A DNA stretch of 64,000 nucleotides. Source: Paenibacillus dokdonensis (GTDB taxonomy: Bacteria; Bacillota; Bacilli; Paenibacillales; Paenibacillaceae). Every line of letters starts with the position of its first letter. Position 1 is the first letter of the stretch. The translations under genes and the position numbers were made by a program. Shown piece after piece: positions 35,898 to 45,738 of the stretch. The stretch lies in NCBI RefSeq assembly GCF_004916975.1, contig NZ_STGQ01000002.1, positions 1,373,697-1,437,696 on the forward strand, written 5' to 3'. The notes under the pieces were generated by a model. That model had not been told where the DNA came from, did not search any database, and saw nothing but the letters and a program-made list of their open reading frames with translations.

Positions 35898-37055
35898 ATG
35901 GACAATTCTTCCGTCAACTGGGCGAGCCGCTTCAAACGGTTTTTCCTGAACAACCGGTTTGTTTTATTTCTGCTGGTTCTGCTCTTGATTGGCGTCAACA
36001 TTATGGTGCTCAGCAAAATATCATTTATCTTTCATCCGGTCATCGTGCTGTTGAAAACAGTCGTACTGCCAATCATTCTCACGGGAATTGTGTACTATCT
36101 GTTGAATCCGATCGTGGATTTTCTGGAAAAGCGCAGGGTGGGGCGGATTCAGTCTATTTTAATGCTGTATGTGTTTATTATCGGTATTATTGCTGTGCTG
36201 CTCACGCTTGTCATACCGGTGATCCGGGAACAGATTATGGACCTGGTCAGCAATTTCCCGGCATACAGCGAGACGGCCAGAGTACAGTTTGAACATCTGA
36301 TGGGCAGCAAGCTGGTTAACCAATTCCAGGATTCCATTAGCTTTGATCCGCAGGAAGTCGTTAAGACCATCTCCCAAAAGGCAACCTCATTTTTGAATAA
36401 GACATGGACGGGAATCGGCGGCTTTCTCGGCAACCTGCTCGAAATTGTGCTCGCTATCGTGACAGTCCCATTCATTTTGTTCTACCTGTTGAAAGACGGT
36501 AAAAAGCTGCCTGGCTTCATTCAGGGCTTCGTGCCAACGAGGCTGCGCGGGGAAACCAACCGTGTGATGAGCGAAATGAACCATCAGATCAGCTCTTACA
36601 TCCGTGGGCAAATCATCGTGAGCTTCTGTATCGGTGCGCTGCTTTTCGTTGGCTACATTATCATCGGTTTGAAATATTCGCTGATATTGGCAGTCATTGC
36701 TGCCTTTACGAGCGTAGTGCCTTACCTTGGGCCGGTGATCGCAATCACGCCGGCGCTGATCGTGGCGCTGGTGACATCGCCGATCATGCTGCTGAAAATG
36801 GTCATTGTGTGGACGGTCGTACAGTTGATCGAAGGGAAGTTCATTTCGCCGCAGGTCATGGGCAAAACGCTCAAAATTCACCCGATTACGATTATTTTCG
36901 TGATTTTGACGAGCGGGAACTTGTTTGGCATCGTCGGCGTCTTGCTGGCGGTTCCGGGATATGCGGTGCTCAAAGTCGTGGTTTCCCATATTTATCAATG
37001 GTTCAAAATACGCTCACGCTTATATGAGCATGAGCCGGTGAAGCCGGAAGGCTAA
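35898..37055 (+). CDS. AI-2E family transporter (YueF/TqsA-like permease)
   Basis: 385 residues with about eight helices and a large soluble loop between helices two/three and the C-terminal bundle. Family hallmarks are seen near residues 290-330: IEGKFISPQVMGKTLKIHP. Members export autoinducer-2 or act as Na+/H+ antiporters; the substrate here is unknown. It starts 3 bp after the CNNM-type gene and shares its transcript, ending at a terminator at 37071. Confidence 0.88.
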   Translation: MDNSSVNWASRFKRFFLNNRFVLFLLVLLLIGVNIMVLSKISFIFHPVIVLLKTVVLPIILTGIVYYLLNPIVDFLEKRRVGRIQSILMLYVFIIGIIAVLLTLVIPVIREQIMDLVSNFPAYSETARVQFEHLMGSKLVNQFQDSISFDPQEVVKTISQKATSFLNKTWTGIGGFLGNLLEIVLAIVTVPFILFYLLKDGKKLPGFIQGFVPTRLRGETNRVMSEMNHQISSYIRGQIIVSFCIGALLFVGYIIIGLKYSLILAVIAAFTSVVPYLGPVIAITPALIVALVTSPIMLLKMVIVWTVVQLIEGKFISPQVMGKTLKIHPITIIFVILTSGNLFGIVGVLLAVPGYAVLKVVVSHIYQWFKIRSRLYEHEPVKPEG

Positions 37056-37070
37056 TCGCATCAGGATCAA

Positions 37071-37099
37071 GAGGCCGCGGGGCATCCGCGGTCTTTTTT
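37071..37099 (+). terminator. Intrinsic terminator after the AI-2E transporter gene
   Basis: AGGCCGCGG / CCGCGGTCT with a 5-base loop, then T7. Confidence 0.9.
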
Positions 37100-37209
37100 T
37101 CTATATTATCCATTGTAATTCCGCACAGGAAGTGTGATAATGGGATGTTAGTCTTCATGGACAAGTGAAGAGAATAGATTTTCAAGTGAAAGCTGGAGGT
37201 AATATAAAC

Positions 37210-39159
37210 GTGGAACGGTACCCTTTTACGTATGATCCTGCACGGCCTTTTATTCAGCAAGCGGGTGAATGGGTGGCGGATGTATTTTATGAATTGCTGC
37301 CTGAGGCGGGCTTTGAGGTCCGTGATGAGCAGATATATATGGCGTTTCAGCTGGAAAAGGCTTTTGCCGAGAAAAAAACGATTTTTGCCGAGGCAGGAGT
37401 AGGGACGGGGAAAACGCTGGTGTATCTTTTATACGCTGTGTGCTATGCGCGTTATACGCGCAAACCGGCGGTCATTGCCTGCGCTGATGAGTCCCTGATT
37501 GAACAGCTGGTGAAGCCCGAAGGGGATATTGCGAAGCTGGCCCGGCATCTGGATCTGGTCATTGACGCGCGTCTGGGCAAATCGCCGGATCAGTATCTTT
37601 GCCTGAGAAAGCTGGACGATGCGCGCATGAAAGGTGACGAAGAGATGCTGTGGGACGGCATCGCTGCGGGCTTGCCGGATTTTGTGTACTCCCATGCTCC
37701 GATGCAGTCCTTTCATGCATACGGTGATCGGAGAGACTATCCGCAGCTTACCGATGAACAGTGGCAGCAGATCAATTGGGATTCCTTCCAGGACTGCTTC
37801 ACCTGCGACCGGCGTCACCGCTGCGGGCAGACACTGTCACGGGACCATTACCGGCGTTCCGCTGACTTAATCATATGCTCACATGATTATTATCTGGAGC
37901 ATGTCTGGACGTATGATGGCCGCAAACGCGAAGGCCAGCTGCCTCTTTTGCCTGAGCACTCTTCTGTTGTATTTGACGAGGGGCATCTGCTGGAATCGGC
38001 GGCCATGAAGGCCCTTGGATATAAAATGAAGCATGTCGTGTTTGAAGAACTCATTACACGGCTGCTTCAGAACGAAATCCGTGAGACTCTTGCAGTGCTC
38101 ATTGATAATGCGATCGTGCAGAGTGAAGCGATGTTCGCTGCCTTCGGGCGTTCCAGCCGCTTGATTCCGGGCTCGGACCGGAAAGAAATTCTGCTGAGCG
38201 AGGAGCTGCTTCGGGAGGTGCATCAATTCCGGAGTTTACTGACTGCGATTGAGGAAGAGCTGGTGTTTGAAAGCGAGCTGTATACGCTTGATGATTACCA
38301 GCTCCGCATCGTGGAAGAACATTTGGAAATGATGCAGAAGGCGCTGATGCTGTTCGAGCGTTCGGAAGCGTTGATCTGCTGGGTTACAGACAGCCCGGAA
38401 GGGCTGACACTCTCCATTATGCCGAAAAGCGTTAAGGAAGTGCTGGAAGAGCATGTATTTGGCCTTAAAATGCCGATTGTGTTCTCATCGGCTACTCTAT
38501 CCGTGGATGGATCCTTTCGTTATGTGGCGGACAGCCTCGGGATCGGCAGTTTCCTGTCCTTCTCGGTTGACTCGCCTTATGAATACGAGGAGCAAATGGA
38601 GGCTTTGGCGCCAGCATGGAATCTTGAGGATGGATTTGACGGTAAAATGAAGGAAGCAGTGCGGCTGCTGCAAAAAACTGGGGGCAGAGCCCTGATCCTC
38701 TTCAAAACCCGTGAAGAGCTGCGGCTGTTTAAGCAGAGGGCTGCGGAAGAGCCTGCATTTACTGGCATGCAGTTCTATTTCGAGGGCGACGGGGAAATCA
38801 GTCATCTGATTTCGGCCTTCCAGCGTGAAGAGGAAAGTGTGCTTTGCGCAGTCAGTTTATGGGAGGGCCTGGATGTACCGGGACCATCGCTTTCGAACGT
38901 CATCATATGGTCGCTGCCATTTCCTCCTCATGATCCGGTGTTCATCGCCAAGCGGAACGCAGCGAAGGATCCGTTCGAGGAAGTAGACTTGCCGCATATG
39001 CTGCTGCGATTCAGACAGGGCATCGGACGTTTGATCCGTTCCCGCGATGACCGTGGGATTGCCGTTATTCTGGGCGAAGAGATGCGCACCAATCCTACGG
39101 CTAGAGAGCGGGTATTGGCGGTCCTTCCAGAAGGCGTTGAGCTGCAGGAGCAGGCCTAA
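37210..39159 (+). CDS. DinG/XPD-type ATP-dependent DNA helicase
   Basis: 649 residues from the GTG at 37210, which has GGAGGTAAT upstream; 37165 is an alternative GTG without one. Walker A is EAGVGTGKT near residue 70, and the DEAH-box variant is VFDEGHLLE near 256. Four cysteines near 120-215 (CLRKL, then CFTCDRRHRCGQ) fit the Fe-S cluster of XPD/DinG helicases. C-terminal motif VI is RFRQGIGRLIRS. No exonuclease domain is present. It would unwind DNA 5' to 3' in repair. The gene is alone. Confidence 0.9.
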   Translation: MERYPFTYDPARPFIQQAGEWVADVFYELLPEAGFEVRDEQIYMAFQLEKAFAEKKTIFAEAGVGTGKTLVYLLYAVCYARYTRKPAVIACADESLIEQLVKPEGDIAKLARHLDLVIDARLGKSPDQYLCLRKLDDARMKGDEEMLWDGIAAGLPDFVYSHAPMQSFHAYGDRRDYPQLTDEQWQQINWDSFQDCFTCDRRHRCGQTLSRDHYRRSADLIICSHDYYLEHVWTYDGRKREGQLPLLPEHSSVVFDEGHLLESAAMKALGYKMKHVVFEELITRLLQNEIRETLAVLIDNAIVQSEAMFAAFGRSSRLIPGSDRKEILLSEELLREVHQFRSLLTAIEEELVFESELYTLDDYQLRIVEEHLEMMQKALMLFERSEALICWVTDSPEGLTLSIMPKSVKEVLEEHVFGLKMPIVFSSATLSVDGSFRYVADSLGIGSFLSFSVDSPYEYEEQMEALAPAWNLEDGFDGKMKEAVRLLQKTGGRALILFKTREELRLFKQRAAEEPAFTGMQFYFEGDGEISHLISAFQREEESVLCAVSLWEGLDVPGPSLSNVIIWSLPFPPHDPVFIAKRNAAKDPFEEVDLPHMLLRFRQGIGRLIRSRDDRGIAVILGEEMRTNPTARERVLAVLPEGVELQEQA

Positions 39160-39213
39160 GGCCTATGGTGTTAAATCATTCATTAGATCAATGATTCATG
39201 ATATAAATAAATG

Positions 39214-39268
39214 AAAAGAACTCCAATATCGCAGCTGCATGGCAGCAGATATTGGAGTTCTTTTTCTT
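39214..39268. terminator. Bidirectional terminator between helicase and serpin genes
   Basis: AAAAGAACTCCAATATC pairs with GATATTGGAGTTCTTTTT. It lies between two convergent genes and has T-rich tails both ways. Confidence 0.85.
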
Positions 39269-39290
39269 TTATCGCATATATTATTTTCTC

Positions 39291-40562
39291 TTAATAAGGA
39301 TCCACAATGGTACCAAGGAACAACCATAGACCGGTCTGACTGTCTTCAATGCAGAAGAAGAAGGGATGATCCACAATCATCTGGAACCTTTCCTTCGGTG
39401 GGGCTGACCCAGCCATGCCTATTTCGGTGACTGCTGCAGCCTCTGTTCCTTTTTCGTTCACATCAAGCACCGTTTTGTGCAGGATGGAAGAAATAAAAAG
39501 CGGCTTGGCATCAGAAATATCGGTAAAATCAGCCGCAGCCGGGTCAAAGACCTGCTTCATGCCCATTTTCATTAAAGATTTTTCTGATTGCCCCGTATAT
39601 TCAGCTTTGAACCGCGGCAGCTGGAATTCACCGGATGCATGGTCAAACCGTGCCTGCCAGGGTGACGGATCCTGAAGGATCTGTTCCATCAGGGTGACCA
39701 GCGATTGTCCCTTAGCGGGGAGTATAATCATCATGTTCAAACGCCCATCACCGTAAGGAAGACGGATGGCCTGTGCTTTCGGTGTTTGTTTATATTCAAA
39801 CATGCCGCCTTGCATCATCATAGGAATCTTTTGAACGGAGCGGTCAGGCCGGGTAAAAGAGCCTTCCCGGGTATTCTCCGGATTAAAGGGAGTTTGCCAG
39901 GCGCCATTAAAATAGACGGCATTCAGTAATATAGCCAGCGTTGAAGGATCGGGTACTTGATCGAGAATGGAAGGGATCTTGCCATTGGTATGCTTGTTAA
40001 CCCATCTGTTGATCTCTTTCAGCGTTTGTTCTTTTTGAAAGTCAACTGCTTGGATGTCAGCGTGATAGCTGTTTTGAGCCGTTTGCATAAACAAGTTCTT
40101 GATATCCAAGCCACTGCGGTACCAGATGGAGTTGGCCGTGTTCAAGCGGACGCCTGAGCCGGCATCCTCCAGAAGCGTCTGCAGCGTACGCCCGGAGGCG
40201 TTTACCTGTTCCTTGCTGAAGCTTTCCAGTCCGAGTGTGTGAGCCATTTCTTTGGAAGTTTCTCCGCTGCTGCCGTTATAAGCTAACACTAAAGCGGTAA
40301 AAATACTGTAGGGTGAGAGGATGATGTTTTCTCCACTTCCCGCGGATTGTGCCAGTTCATGGAAGAGCTGAAGGCCAAACTTGTTTTGTTCTTGAGTGAA
40401 GGCGGGATCAAGCGTGTCCGCGATCCGCTTCCGTTCGTCCTGGGAGAGGACAGGTACATGTTTCTCTTTGGCGGAAGAGCCCGGCCAAGGGCCGGAGCAG
40501 GCAGATATCAGCAGCAGCGAAGTGCAAAGCAGGATGCATTTGTACCCTCTTTTGGCAGTCAT
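39291..40562 (-). CDS. Serpin-family protease inhibitor, lipoprotein
   Basis: 423 residues. Start taken at the third ATG-type codon (40562), 10 bases after AGGAGG; GTG/ATG at 40571/40568 are possible. Signal peptide with lipobox LLLISAC near residue 20, so it is anchored outside. The serpin fold follows, with the shutter region (NIILSPYSIFTALVLAYNGS) and the C-terminal signature region (VDHPFFFCIEDSQTG). The hinge before the reactive loop reads KGTEAAAVTEIG, the small-residue pattern of inhibitory serpins, followed by MAGSAPP at the likely cleavage site. It should trap a serine or cysteine protease. The gene is alone. Confidence 0.92.
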   Translation of the reverse strand: MTAKRGYKCILLCTSLLLISACSGPWPGSSAKEKHVPVLSQDERKRIADTLDPAFTQEQNKFGLQLFHELAQSAGSGENIILSPYSIFTALVLAYNGSSGETSKEMAHTLGLESFSKEQVNASGRTLQTLLEDAGSGVRLNTANSIWYRSGLDIKNLFMQTAQNSYHADIQAVDFQKEQTLKEINRWVNKHTNGKIPSILDQVPDPSTLAILLNAVYFNGAWQTPFNPENTREGSFTRPDRSVQKIPMMMQGGMFEYKQTPKAQAIRLPYGDGRLNMMIILPAKGQSLVTLMEQILQDPSPWQARFDHASGEFQLPRFKAEYTGQSEKSLMKMGMKQVFDPAAADFTDISDAKPLFISSILHKTVLDVNEKGTEAAAVTEIGMAGSAPPKERFQMIVDHPFFFCIEDSQTGLWLFLGTIVDPY

Positions 40563-40744
40563 GATCATCACGCCTCCTGACTTTTCACATGATATTCATA
40601 GACGCTTCCAGATCATAGGATGTTGCACTTCGAAAATCCAAACCTGATTTGATTCTACCTGAACAGGAACGGTATAATGAAGATAGAAGTCAACTAAACT
40701 GACCAATTTTTAACTTTTACTCACAGCAAGGAGTTGTACGACTT

Positions 40745-41221
40745 ATGTCCAAAACACCCCGTCGACATCAAGACGATTTGGCATCATTGTTTTCGCTCGC
40801 CTTCAGTTCCCTCAGTCAGGAGCTTCACCAGCGGCTGAATGAGCTTGGATTCGGAGATATCCGGCCTATGCACGGTTTTCTGTTCCAGGGGCTGATTCCG
40901 GACGGGGCCACGGCAAAAACGTTGGTTGATCTTTTGGGTATTTCCAAGCAGGCGGTAAGCCAGATGCTGGACTACCTGGAGGATCGCGGTTATGTAATAA
41001 GAAAGCCCCATCCCTCGGACGGGAGAGGCAAGCTGGTTGTCCTTACAGAGCGCGGCTGGACACTTATCAAGGCCAAAGAAGGTATTTATACGAAAATCGA
41101 ACACCGGTGGGGAGAGATCATAGGTCCTAACCACTTGAATATGATACGTTCTGATTTGAAACAGATTATTCAAAGCATAAGCGAAGGGGATCTGTCGCAA
41201 AAGCTGCGGCCAACGTGGTGA
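40745..41221 (+). CDS. MarR-family transcriptional regulator
   Basis: 158 residues. A winged HTH occupies residues 50-115 (AKTLVDLLGISKQAVSQMLDYLEDRGYV with the wing HPSDGRGKLVVLTERG). It lies 58 bp before an ArsR-type regulator in the same direction and divergent from the serpin gene. It may control either neighbour; the effector is unknown. Confidence 0.88.
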   Translation: MSKTPRRHQDDLASLFSLAFSSLSQELHQRLNELGFGDIRPMHGFLFQGLIPDGATAKTLVDLLGISKQAVSQMLDYLEDRGYVIRKPHPSDGRGKLVVLTERGWTLIKAKEGIYTKIEHRWGEIIGPNHLNMIRSDLKQIIQSISEGDLSQKLRPTW

Positions 41222-41279
41222 ACAAATCCTCTACGTACCCATTTATATTCTTATATCTTAAAAAAGGATCGAATAACAC

Positions 41280-41591
41280 ATGGAACCTTCCTTAATCTTA
41301 AAAGCATTGTCCAATGAAACACGCCGCCAGATTTTGTTCTGGCTGAAAAATCCGGAAGACTACTTCGATGAAACACCTTATCTGGAGCAGGGACTCACGC
41401 TTAACATCGGTGCCTGTGTGAGTGATATACAGGAGCAATCCGGAATGGCACAATCCGTCGTCTCCAGTTATTTATTAATGATGCAGAAGGCGGGATTGCT
41501 GGAAGCAGAGCGGGTGGGCAAATGGACCTTTTACCGGAGGAACGAGAAAACGATTCAGGACTTTGCCGAATATATTCGAAACGAACTGTAG
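41280..41591 (+). CDS. ArsR-family transcriptional regulator
   Basis: 103 residues. The winged HTH is clear (ALSNETRRQILFWL early, then QSGMAQSVVSSYLLMMQKAGLLEAERVGKWTFYRR). The metal-binding ELCVC motif of ArsR/SmtB sensors is absent; one Cys (IGACVSD) remains, so it is probably a non-metal member. It precedes an MFS pump gene by about 250 bp across a terminator, and probably represses that pump. Confidence 0.88.
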   Translation: MEPSLILKALSNETRRQILFWLKNPEDYFDETPYLEQGLTLNIGACVSDIQEQSGMAQSVVSSYLLMMQKAGLLEAERVGKWTFYRRNEKTIQDFAEYIRNEL

Positions 41592-41640
41592 GATTAATGC
41601 TCATCTGACTTTGCGGCATACCGGGAATATGATGATCTTG

Positions 41641-41664
41641 AAAAGGAGGAGACTCCTTTTTTTT
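41641..41664 (+). terminator. Intrinsic terminator after the ArsR gene
   Basis: AAAAGGAG, loop GAGA, CTCCTTTT, then more T, about 50 bp after the stop. Confidence 0.9.
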
Positions 41665-41847
41665 ACGTTTATATATTTACATATCTAGATAATTAGATGT
41701 ATAATGGCGAAGGTTAAACGCGGATCATAATTTAAACATGGGAGGGCAAGTAAGGACGAGTAGATATGGTTTGCTGTTCTAACGAATCTAAATATATGGA
41801 TATGTAAATATGAAATTATAGATAGATACAGATTGGAGAGAAGGTCC

Positions 41848-43023
41848 ATGAAAAAAAGCAGCCCGCTGCTTATCATCATTCTGGCTTTGGGGGTATTCAG
41901 CATCATCACAACCGAGATGGGGATCGTGGGAGTTCTGCCGCAGATAACACAAAAATTCAATATCTCAACCGCGCAGGCGGGGCTTCTAGTGAGTGTTTTT
42001 GCTCTGGTTGTTGCCATTTCGGGCCCATTTGTAACGCTGCTCGCTTCCGGAATGAACAGGAAGGTGATCTTAAGCCTGTCGGTTCTTATATTCGCAATAT
42101 CCAATATCTTTTATGCCCTGACCGGCCGATTTGAGGTGCTGATGGTCTTTCGCATTATTCCCGCCATTTTCCATCCGGTCTTTTTCTCGATTGCACTTGT
42201 CACAGCGGCACAGCTTGTCTCACCGGAAAAAAGCGGCCAGGCGGTGACAAAGGTTTTTGCAGGTATCACTGTTGGTTTTGCGTTTGGCGTGCCGCTGACT
42301 TCCTATCTGGCGGAGCAGATTTCGTTGGAGGCGGCTTTTCTCTTCGCAGCTGCCGTGAACGCGATCGCCTTCGCAGGAATTCTGATCCTGCTACCATCGA
42401 TGCCGGTTCAGGAGAAAATGTCCTACGGCAAGCAGCTTGGCATCCTGCGGAAGCCTGCCGTGTGGCTGAATATTGCTGCGGTTTCCTGCATTTTCGCGGC
42501 GATGTTTTCGGTTTACAGCTACTTTGCTGAATATCTTGGACAAGTAACGCATATGAGCGGCTCATCGATCAGCGTGATGCTTATGGTGTTTGGCGTGATT
42601 ATGATTGTCGGCAACTTCCTGTTTGGCGGCTCACTGCAAAAGAATATGATCAGAACCGTCGTGGCTTTCCCGCTGCTCTATCTCGTCATCTACCTGCTTG
42701 TTTATACGCTGGGCACTTCCTTTGTCCCGATGCTGCTCGTGGTATTTCTATGGGGAATGATTCATTCAGGCGGTCTCATTGTCAGCCAAACCTGGCTTAT
42801 GACAGAGGTGAATGAGGCACCGGAGTTTGGCAACAGCCTGTTCGTTTCCTTTTCAAATCTTGGCATTACGCTGGGATCATCCCTAGGCGGCTGGCTCATT
42901 TCTCAGCTTGGCATCCACCAGCTGATCTGGGGCGGAATGCTGTTTGCAGCGCTGGCCTTCATATTGATCCTGGTCAAGTTGAAAATATATAAACCCGGTA
43001 TTGAGCCGGTCCATCATCATTAA
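41848..43023 (+). CDS. MFS transporter, DHA1 type
   Basis: 391 residues with 12 helices; ATG at 41848 has GAGAAGG upstream (TTG at 41833 is the longer alternative). The first helix ends TTEMGIVGVLPQI, and the signature GVPLTSYLAEQ is in helix five, as in sugar- or arabinose-efflux and drug-efflux proteins of this class (AraJ/YdhP-like). A tail of three His ends the protein. The region before it contains A/T-rich dyads (about 41676-41705), possible sites for the preceding ArsR protein. Substrate unknown. Confidence 0.88.
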   Translation: MKKSSPLLIIILALGVFSIITTEMGIVGVLPQITQKFNISTAQAGLLVSVFALVVAISGPFVTLLASGMNRKVILSLSVLIFAISNIFYALTGRFEVLMVFRIIPAIFHPVFFSIALVTAAQLVSPEKSGQAVTKVFAGITVGFAFGVPLTSYLAEQISLEAAFLFAAAVNAIAFAGILILLPSMPVQEKMSYGKQLGILRKPAVWLNIAAVSCIFAAMFSVYSYFAEYLGQVTHMSGSSISVMLMVFGVIMIVGNFLFGGSLQKNMIRTVVAFPLLYLVIYLLVYTLGTSFVPMLLVVFLWGMIHSGGLIVSQTWLMTEVNEAPEFGNSLFVSFSNLGITLGSSLGGWLISQLGIHQLIWGGMLFAALAFILILVKLKIYKPGIEPVHHH

Positions 43024-43064
43024 CTTTATTTTCTCCAGGAAATTATGTTGTCTTCGTGCCGTAT

Positions 43065-43799
43065 TTACCTCAGGAGATGAGTCAGAGCGATCATGGTGAG
43101 CAGACCAAAAATGAATGAAAAGGTGGAAGCCCGCTCATTGCCATCCCCATGGCTTTCGGGAATGAGTTCTTTATAGACCACGAACAGCATGGCGCCTGCC
43201 GCGAAGGCGAGACCGTAAGGAACAATGGCGCTGAAGCTTTCGGTAAACTCCAGTCCGACCCAGCAGGCTGCAAGCTCTAGTACGCCGGTAAGTGTAGTCA
43301 AAAGCAGGGCGGTACGTCTGCGTAATCCATGCGTAATGAGAAATAATGCCGTCAGGAATCCTTCGGGAATATTTTGCAGACCGATGCTCAAAGCGACGAT
43401 GGTTCCGAGATCCTGGTTGCTGCTTCCATAGCTGACTCCTACGGATAATCCTTCCGGCAAATTATGAAGAGCCATCGCGGAGAGGAACAGCAGAGAGCTT
43501 GTCCGGCTGCTGTCGACATCCTGGGCCGAATGCTTTAAATCCTGATGGGGGATAAGCAGCTCCAGAAGGGTGAGGATCACAGTTCCAAGCAGCGTACCGA
43601 TCGTGAGAACCCACAGGTTGGACAATTTTAACGCCGACGGGATCAGTCCATAGGTTGAAGCGGCGACCATGATGCCTGCAGTAAACGCGAGCAGAATGTC
43701 TCTCCCCCGGTGTGTCACGTTGGAGAACATCAGCGCCGGCAAGGCACCTAGTGCTGTGCATATCGAGGTGGCCAAGCTTCCAAGTATAATAGTGTTCAT
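43065..43799 (-). CDS. ZIP-family metal transporter
   Basis: 244 residues, eight helices. The metal motifs are intact: HNLPEGLSVGVSYGS in helix four and NIPEGFLTALFL in helix five. It would bring Zn2+ or a related divalent cation into the cytoplasm. AGGAGG before the start. Convergent with the MFS gene; no Zur-like operator was recognised upstream. Confidence 0.92.
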   Translation of the reverse strand: MNTIILGSLATSICTALGALPALMFSNVTHRGRDILLAFTAGIMVAASTYGLIPSALKLSNLWVLTIGTLLGTVILTLLELLIPHQDLKHSAQDVDSSRTSSLLFLSAMALHNLPEGLSVGVSYGSSNQDLGTIVALSIGLQNIPEGFLTALFLITHGLRRRTALLLTTLTGVLELAACWVGLEFTESFSAIVPYGLAFAAGAMLFVVYKELIPESHGDGNERASTFSFIFGLLTMIALTHLLR

Positions 43800-43937
43800 T
43801 GTGTCCTCCTGTTAAAAAGAAATCGGCGCATTATGAAACCTGTTTGTACCAAAATATGTTCAAGCCCTGCTCACTATTCGAAAAACTACCAAGAGTTTTA
43901 ATTGGTATATGACTGAGCCCCGATTGACGTTTAAATA

Positions 43938-43983
43938 CAAAAAGGACCGCCCTTCGGCCAGATGGCTGAAGGGCGGTCCTTTT
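43938..43983 (-). terminator. Intrinsic terminator of the cyclophilin gene
   Basis: AAAAAGGACCGCCCTTC pairs with GAAGGGCGGTCCTTTTT; 4 bp after the stop of the minus-strand gene and T-rich on both sides. Confidence 0.92.
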
Positions 43984-43987
43984 CCGC

Positions 43988-44626
43988 TTATTTTTTCTTG
44001 ATTTTAATGCTTTCGATCTTCACGGTTTCCGTTGGTTTGCTTTGCTCGCCTGTGTCAGGGTTTGTTTCAACCGGCGTTGCGGCAATTTTCTTCACGACGT
44101 CCATTCCATCCGTTACTTTGCCAAAGATGGTGTAGTTCGGCTGTTGATTCAGTGAAGTGCTGTCTTCACCTGTGCAGATGAAGAACTGGCTGCCGTTCGT
44201 ATTCGCTCCGGCATTGGCCATGGCTACGATGCCTGGCTCATATTTGTAGCTTGTTTTCTCATCCTCGAAGGTATATCCCGGACCGCCGGCACCGGTTCCC
44301 GTCGGGTCGCCAGTTTGAACCATGAACGATTCAATAATGCGGTGGAATATCACATCATCGTAGAAGCCTTCCTTAGACAAGAATACGAAGTTGTTAACCG
44401 TCTTCGGAGCGTCCTTGGCGAAGAGCTCAATGGTGAACGAACCTTTGGATGTCTTGACCTCAGCCTCGTAGGTCTTGCTTGTGTCAATCTCCATCTTCGG
44501 CGCGCTTGTCCAGCTTTTGGCCTCCGCCGACTTTTCTTCTTTTTTACCACAGCCGCCGAGCGCGAGCGCAGCCACGATCATGATCATGAGTGGAAGGTAA
44601 GCTTTTTTGAATTTCATGAAATCCAT
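43988..44626 (-). CDS. Peptidyl-prolyl cis-trans isomerase (cyclophilin), lipoprotein
   Basis: 212 residues from the ATG at 44626 with AAAGGAG upstream. Signal peptide with lipobox LALGGC near residue 25, so it is anchored on the outer face of the membrane. The cyclophilin domain spans about 55-205, with FHRIIESFMVQTGDPTGTG and NGSQFFICTG carrying the catalytic Arg, Phe and Gln. It speeds proline isomerisation in exported proteins. Confidence 0.95.
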   Translation of the reverse strand: MDFMKFKKAYLPLMIMIVAALALGGCGKKEEKSAEAKSWTSAPKMEIDTSKTYEAEVKTSKGSFTIELFAKDAPKTVNNFVFLSKEGFYDDVIFHRIIESFMVQTGDPTGTGAGGPGYTFEDEKTSYKYEPGIVAMANAGANTNGSQFFICTGEDSTSLNQQPNYTIFGKVTDGMDVVKKIAATPVETNPDTGEQSKPTETVKIESIKIKKK

Positions 44627-44808
44627 GTTCACTCCTTTATGCAATCTTATCCCATCATATCGATTTTTCGCAGTAAAATCTAGCTTGTGTCAGAAACAGC
44701 CCCAGCATACGATTCAGGTACGGGCTTTTGTCGAATTCATTGAAACTTCTCGCGGCCAAACACGTTTAAAAGGTAATGCATGTAAAAATTGACATGGAGG
44801 GGATACGG

Positions 44809-45738
44809 ATGTTTGAAGCGGCGAATGCTCGTCTGACTGAACTGAAGGAAAGCATGAGAAATAAAGAGAGATGGGGGAAGCGTCTTCAGGAGCTGGAAGC
44901 CGAACTGAATCAACGTGAGCAGGAAGCGGATGGATGGAAGAAGCGTCTGGCGGAGGAAGAGAAAGATGTGGACCGCTTAACCGGAACCTCCTTATCCGGG
45001 CTATTCTTCGGTCTGATCGGCAAAAAGGAGGAGAAGCTGGAGCGTGAGCAGCTGGAGGTGCTGGAGGCAAAAGCCAAGTATGATGCGGCGGTACGTGCTG
45101 TTGAAGATATAAGAAAGCAATGCGGGGAAACGCAGAAGCTGCTTCAGGATGTACGCTATTCGGATATAGAATATGAGCGTATTTTGCAGGAAAAGGAAAG
45201 AATTATGCTGCAGCAGAATGGTGAATTGGCAGAGCTTTCGGAACGGCAGGCAGATTTGGCGATACAATTGAAAGAGATGAAGGAAGCGGTGCAGGCCGGG
45301 CATTACGTACTTCATGATCTGGAAGAGGCGAGAGACCATCTGCATTCAGCACGCAACTGGGGTACCTATGACATGCTTGGCGGGGGAATGATATCGACGC
45401 ATATCAAGCATAACAATATAGATGAAGCAATGGATTACATCCATGACGCGGAGGCCAGCCTGCGCAGGTTCGGAAAAGAGCTGCAGGATGTGCAGCAAAG
45501 TCTTTCCATAGAGATCGACATCGGAAACTTTCTCCGTTTCTCAGACTACTTTTTTGACGGTTTTATTTCCGACTGGATGGTGCAGGGCCGGATCAACGAG
45601 ACCCTTTCGAAGGTAGAAGATAAGCTGGATGAGGTTAAACAGCTAGTCCGGCAGCTGGAGAAGGAGTACCGGATGATGGAGTCGCGTCTGACGGATATAA
45701 AGCGAAGATATGAATCGATCATTGAGCGTGCAGAATAA
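44809..45738 (+). CDS. Unknown coiled-coil protein, 309 aa
   Basis: Start at 44809 with GGAGGGG upstream; 44776 is a weaker ATG. Residues 1-60 and about 85-200 are Glu/Lys/Gln-rich heptad-type coiled coil, broken by a short Gly/Phe segment (SGLFFGLIGKKEEK). A less helical middle part (GTYDMLGGGMISTHIKHNNI) precedes a final coiled coil. No signal or membrane helix. I do not recognise a named family. The next genes encode a zinc-ribbon protein with a coiled start and a membrane protein. Confidence 0.55.
   Translation: MFEAANARLTELKESMRNKERWGKRLQELEAELNQREQEADGWKKRLAEEEKDVDRLTGTSLSGLFFGLIGKKEEKLEREQLEVLEAKAKYDAAVRAVEDIRKQCGETQKLLQDVRYSDIEYERILQEKERIMLQQNGELAELSERQADLAIQLKEMKEAVQAGHYVLHDLEEARDHLHSARNWGTYDMLGGGMISTHIKHNNIDEAMDYIHDAEASLRRFGKELQDVQQSLSIEIDIGNFLRFSDYFFDGFISDWMVQGRINETLSKVEDKLDEVKQLVRQLEKEYRMMESRLTDIKRRYESIIERAE

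Noticed and set aside
41676..41705. A/T-rich dyad upstream of the DHA1 pump as an ArsR operator
   Set aside because: Symmetry is weak and the region is generally A/T-rich; not enough to call a site.
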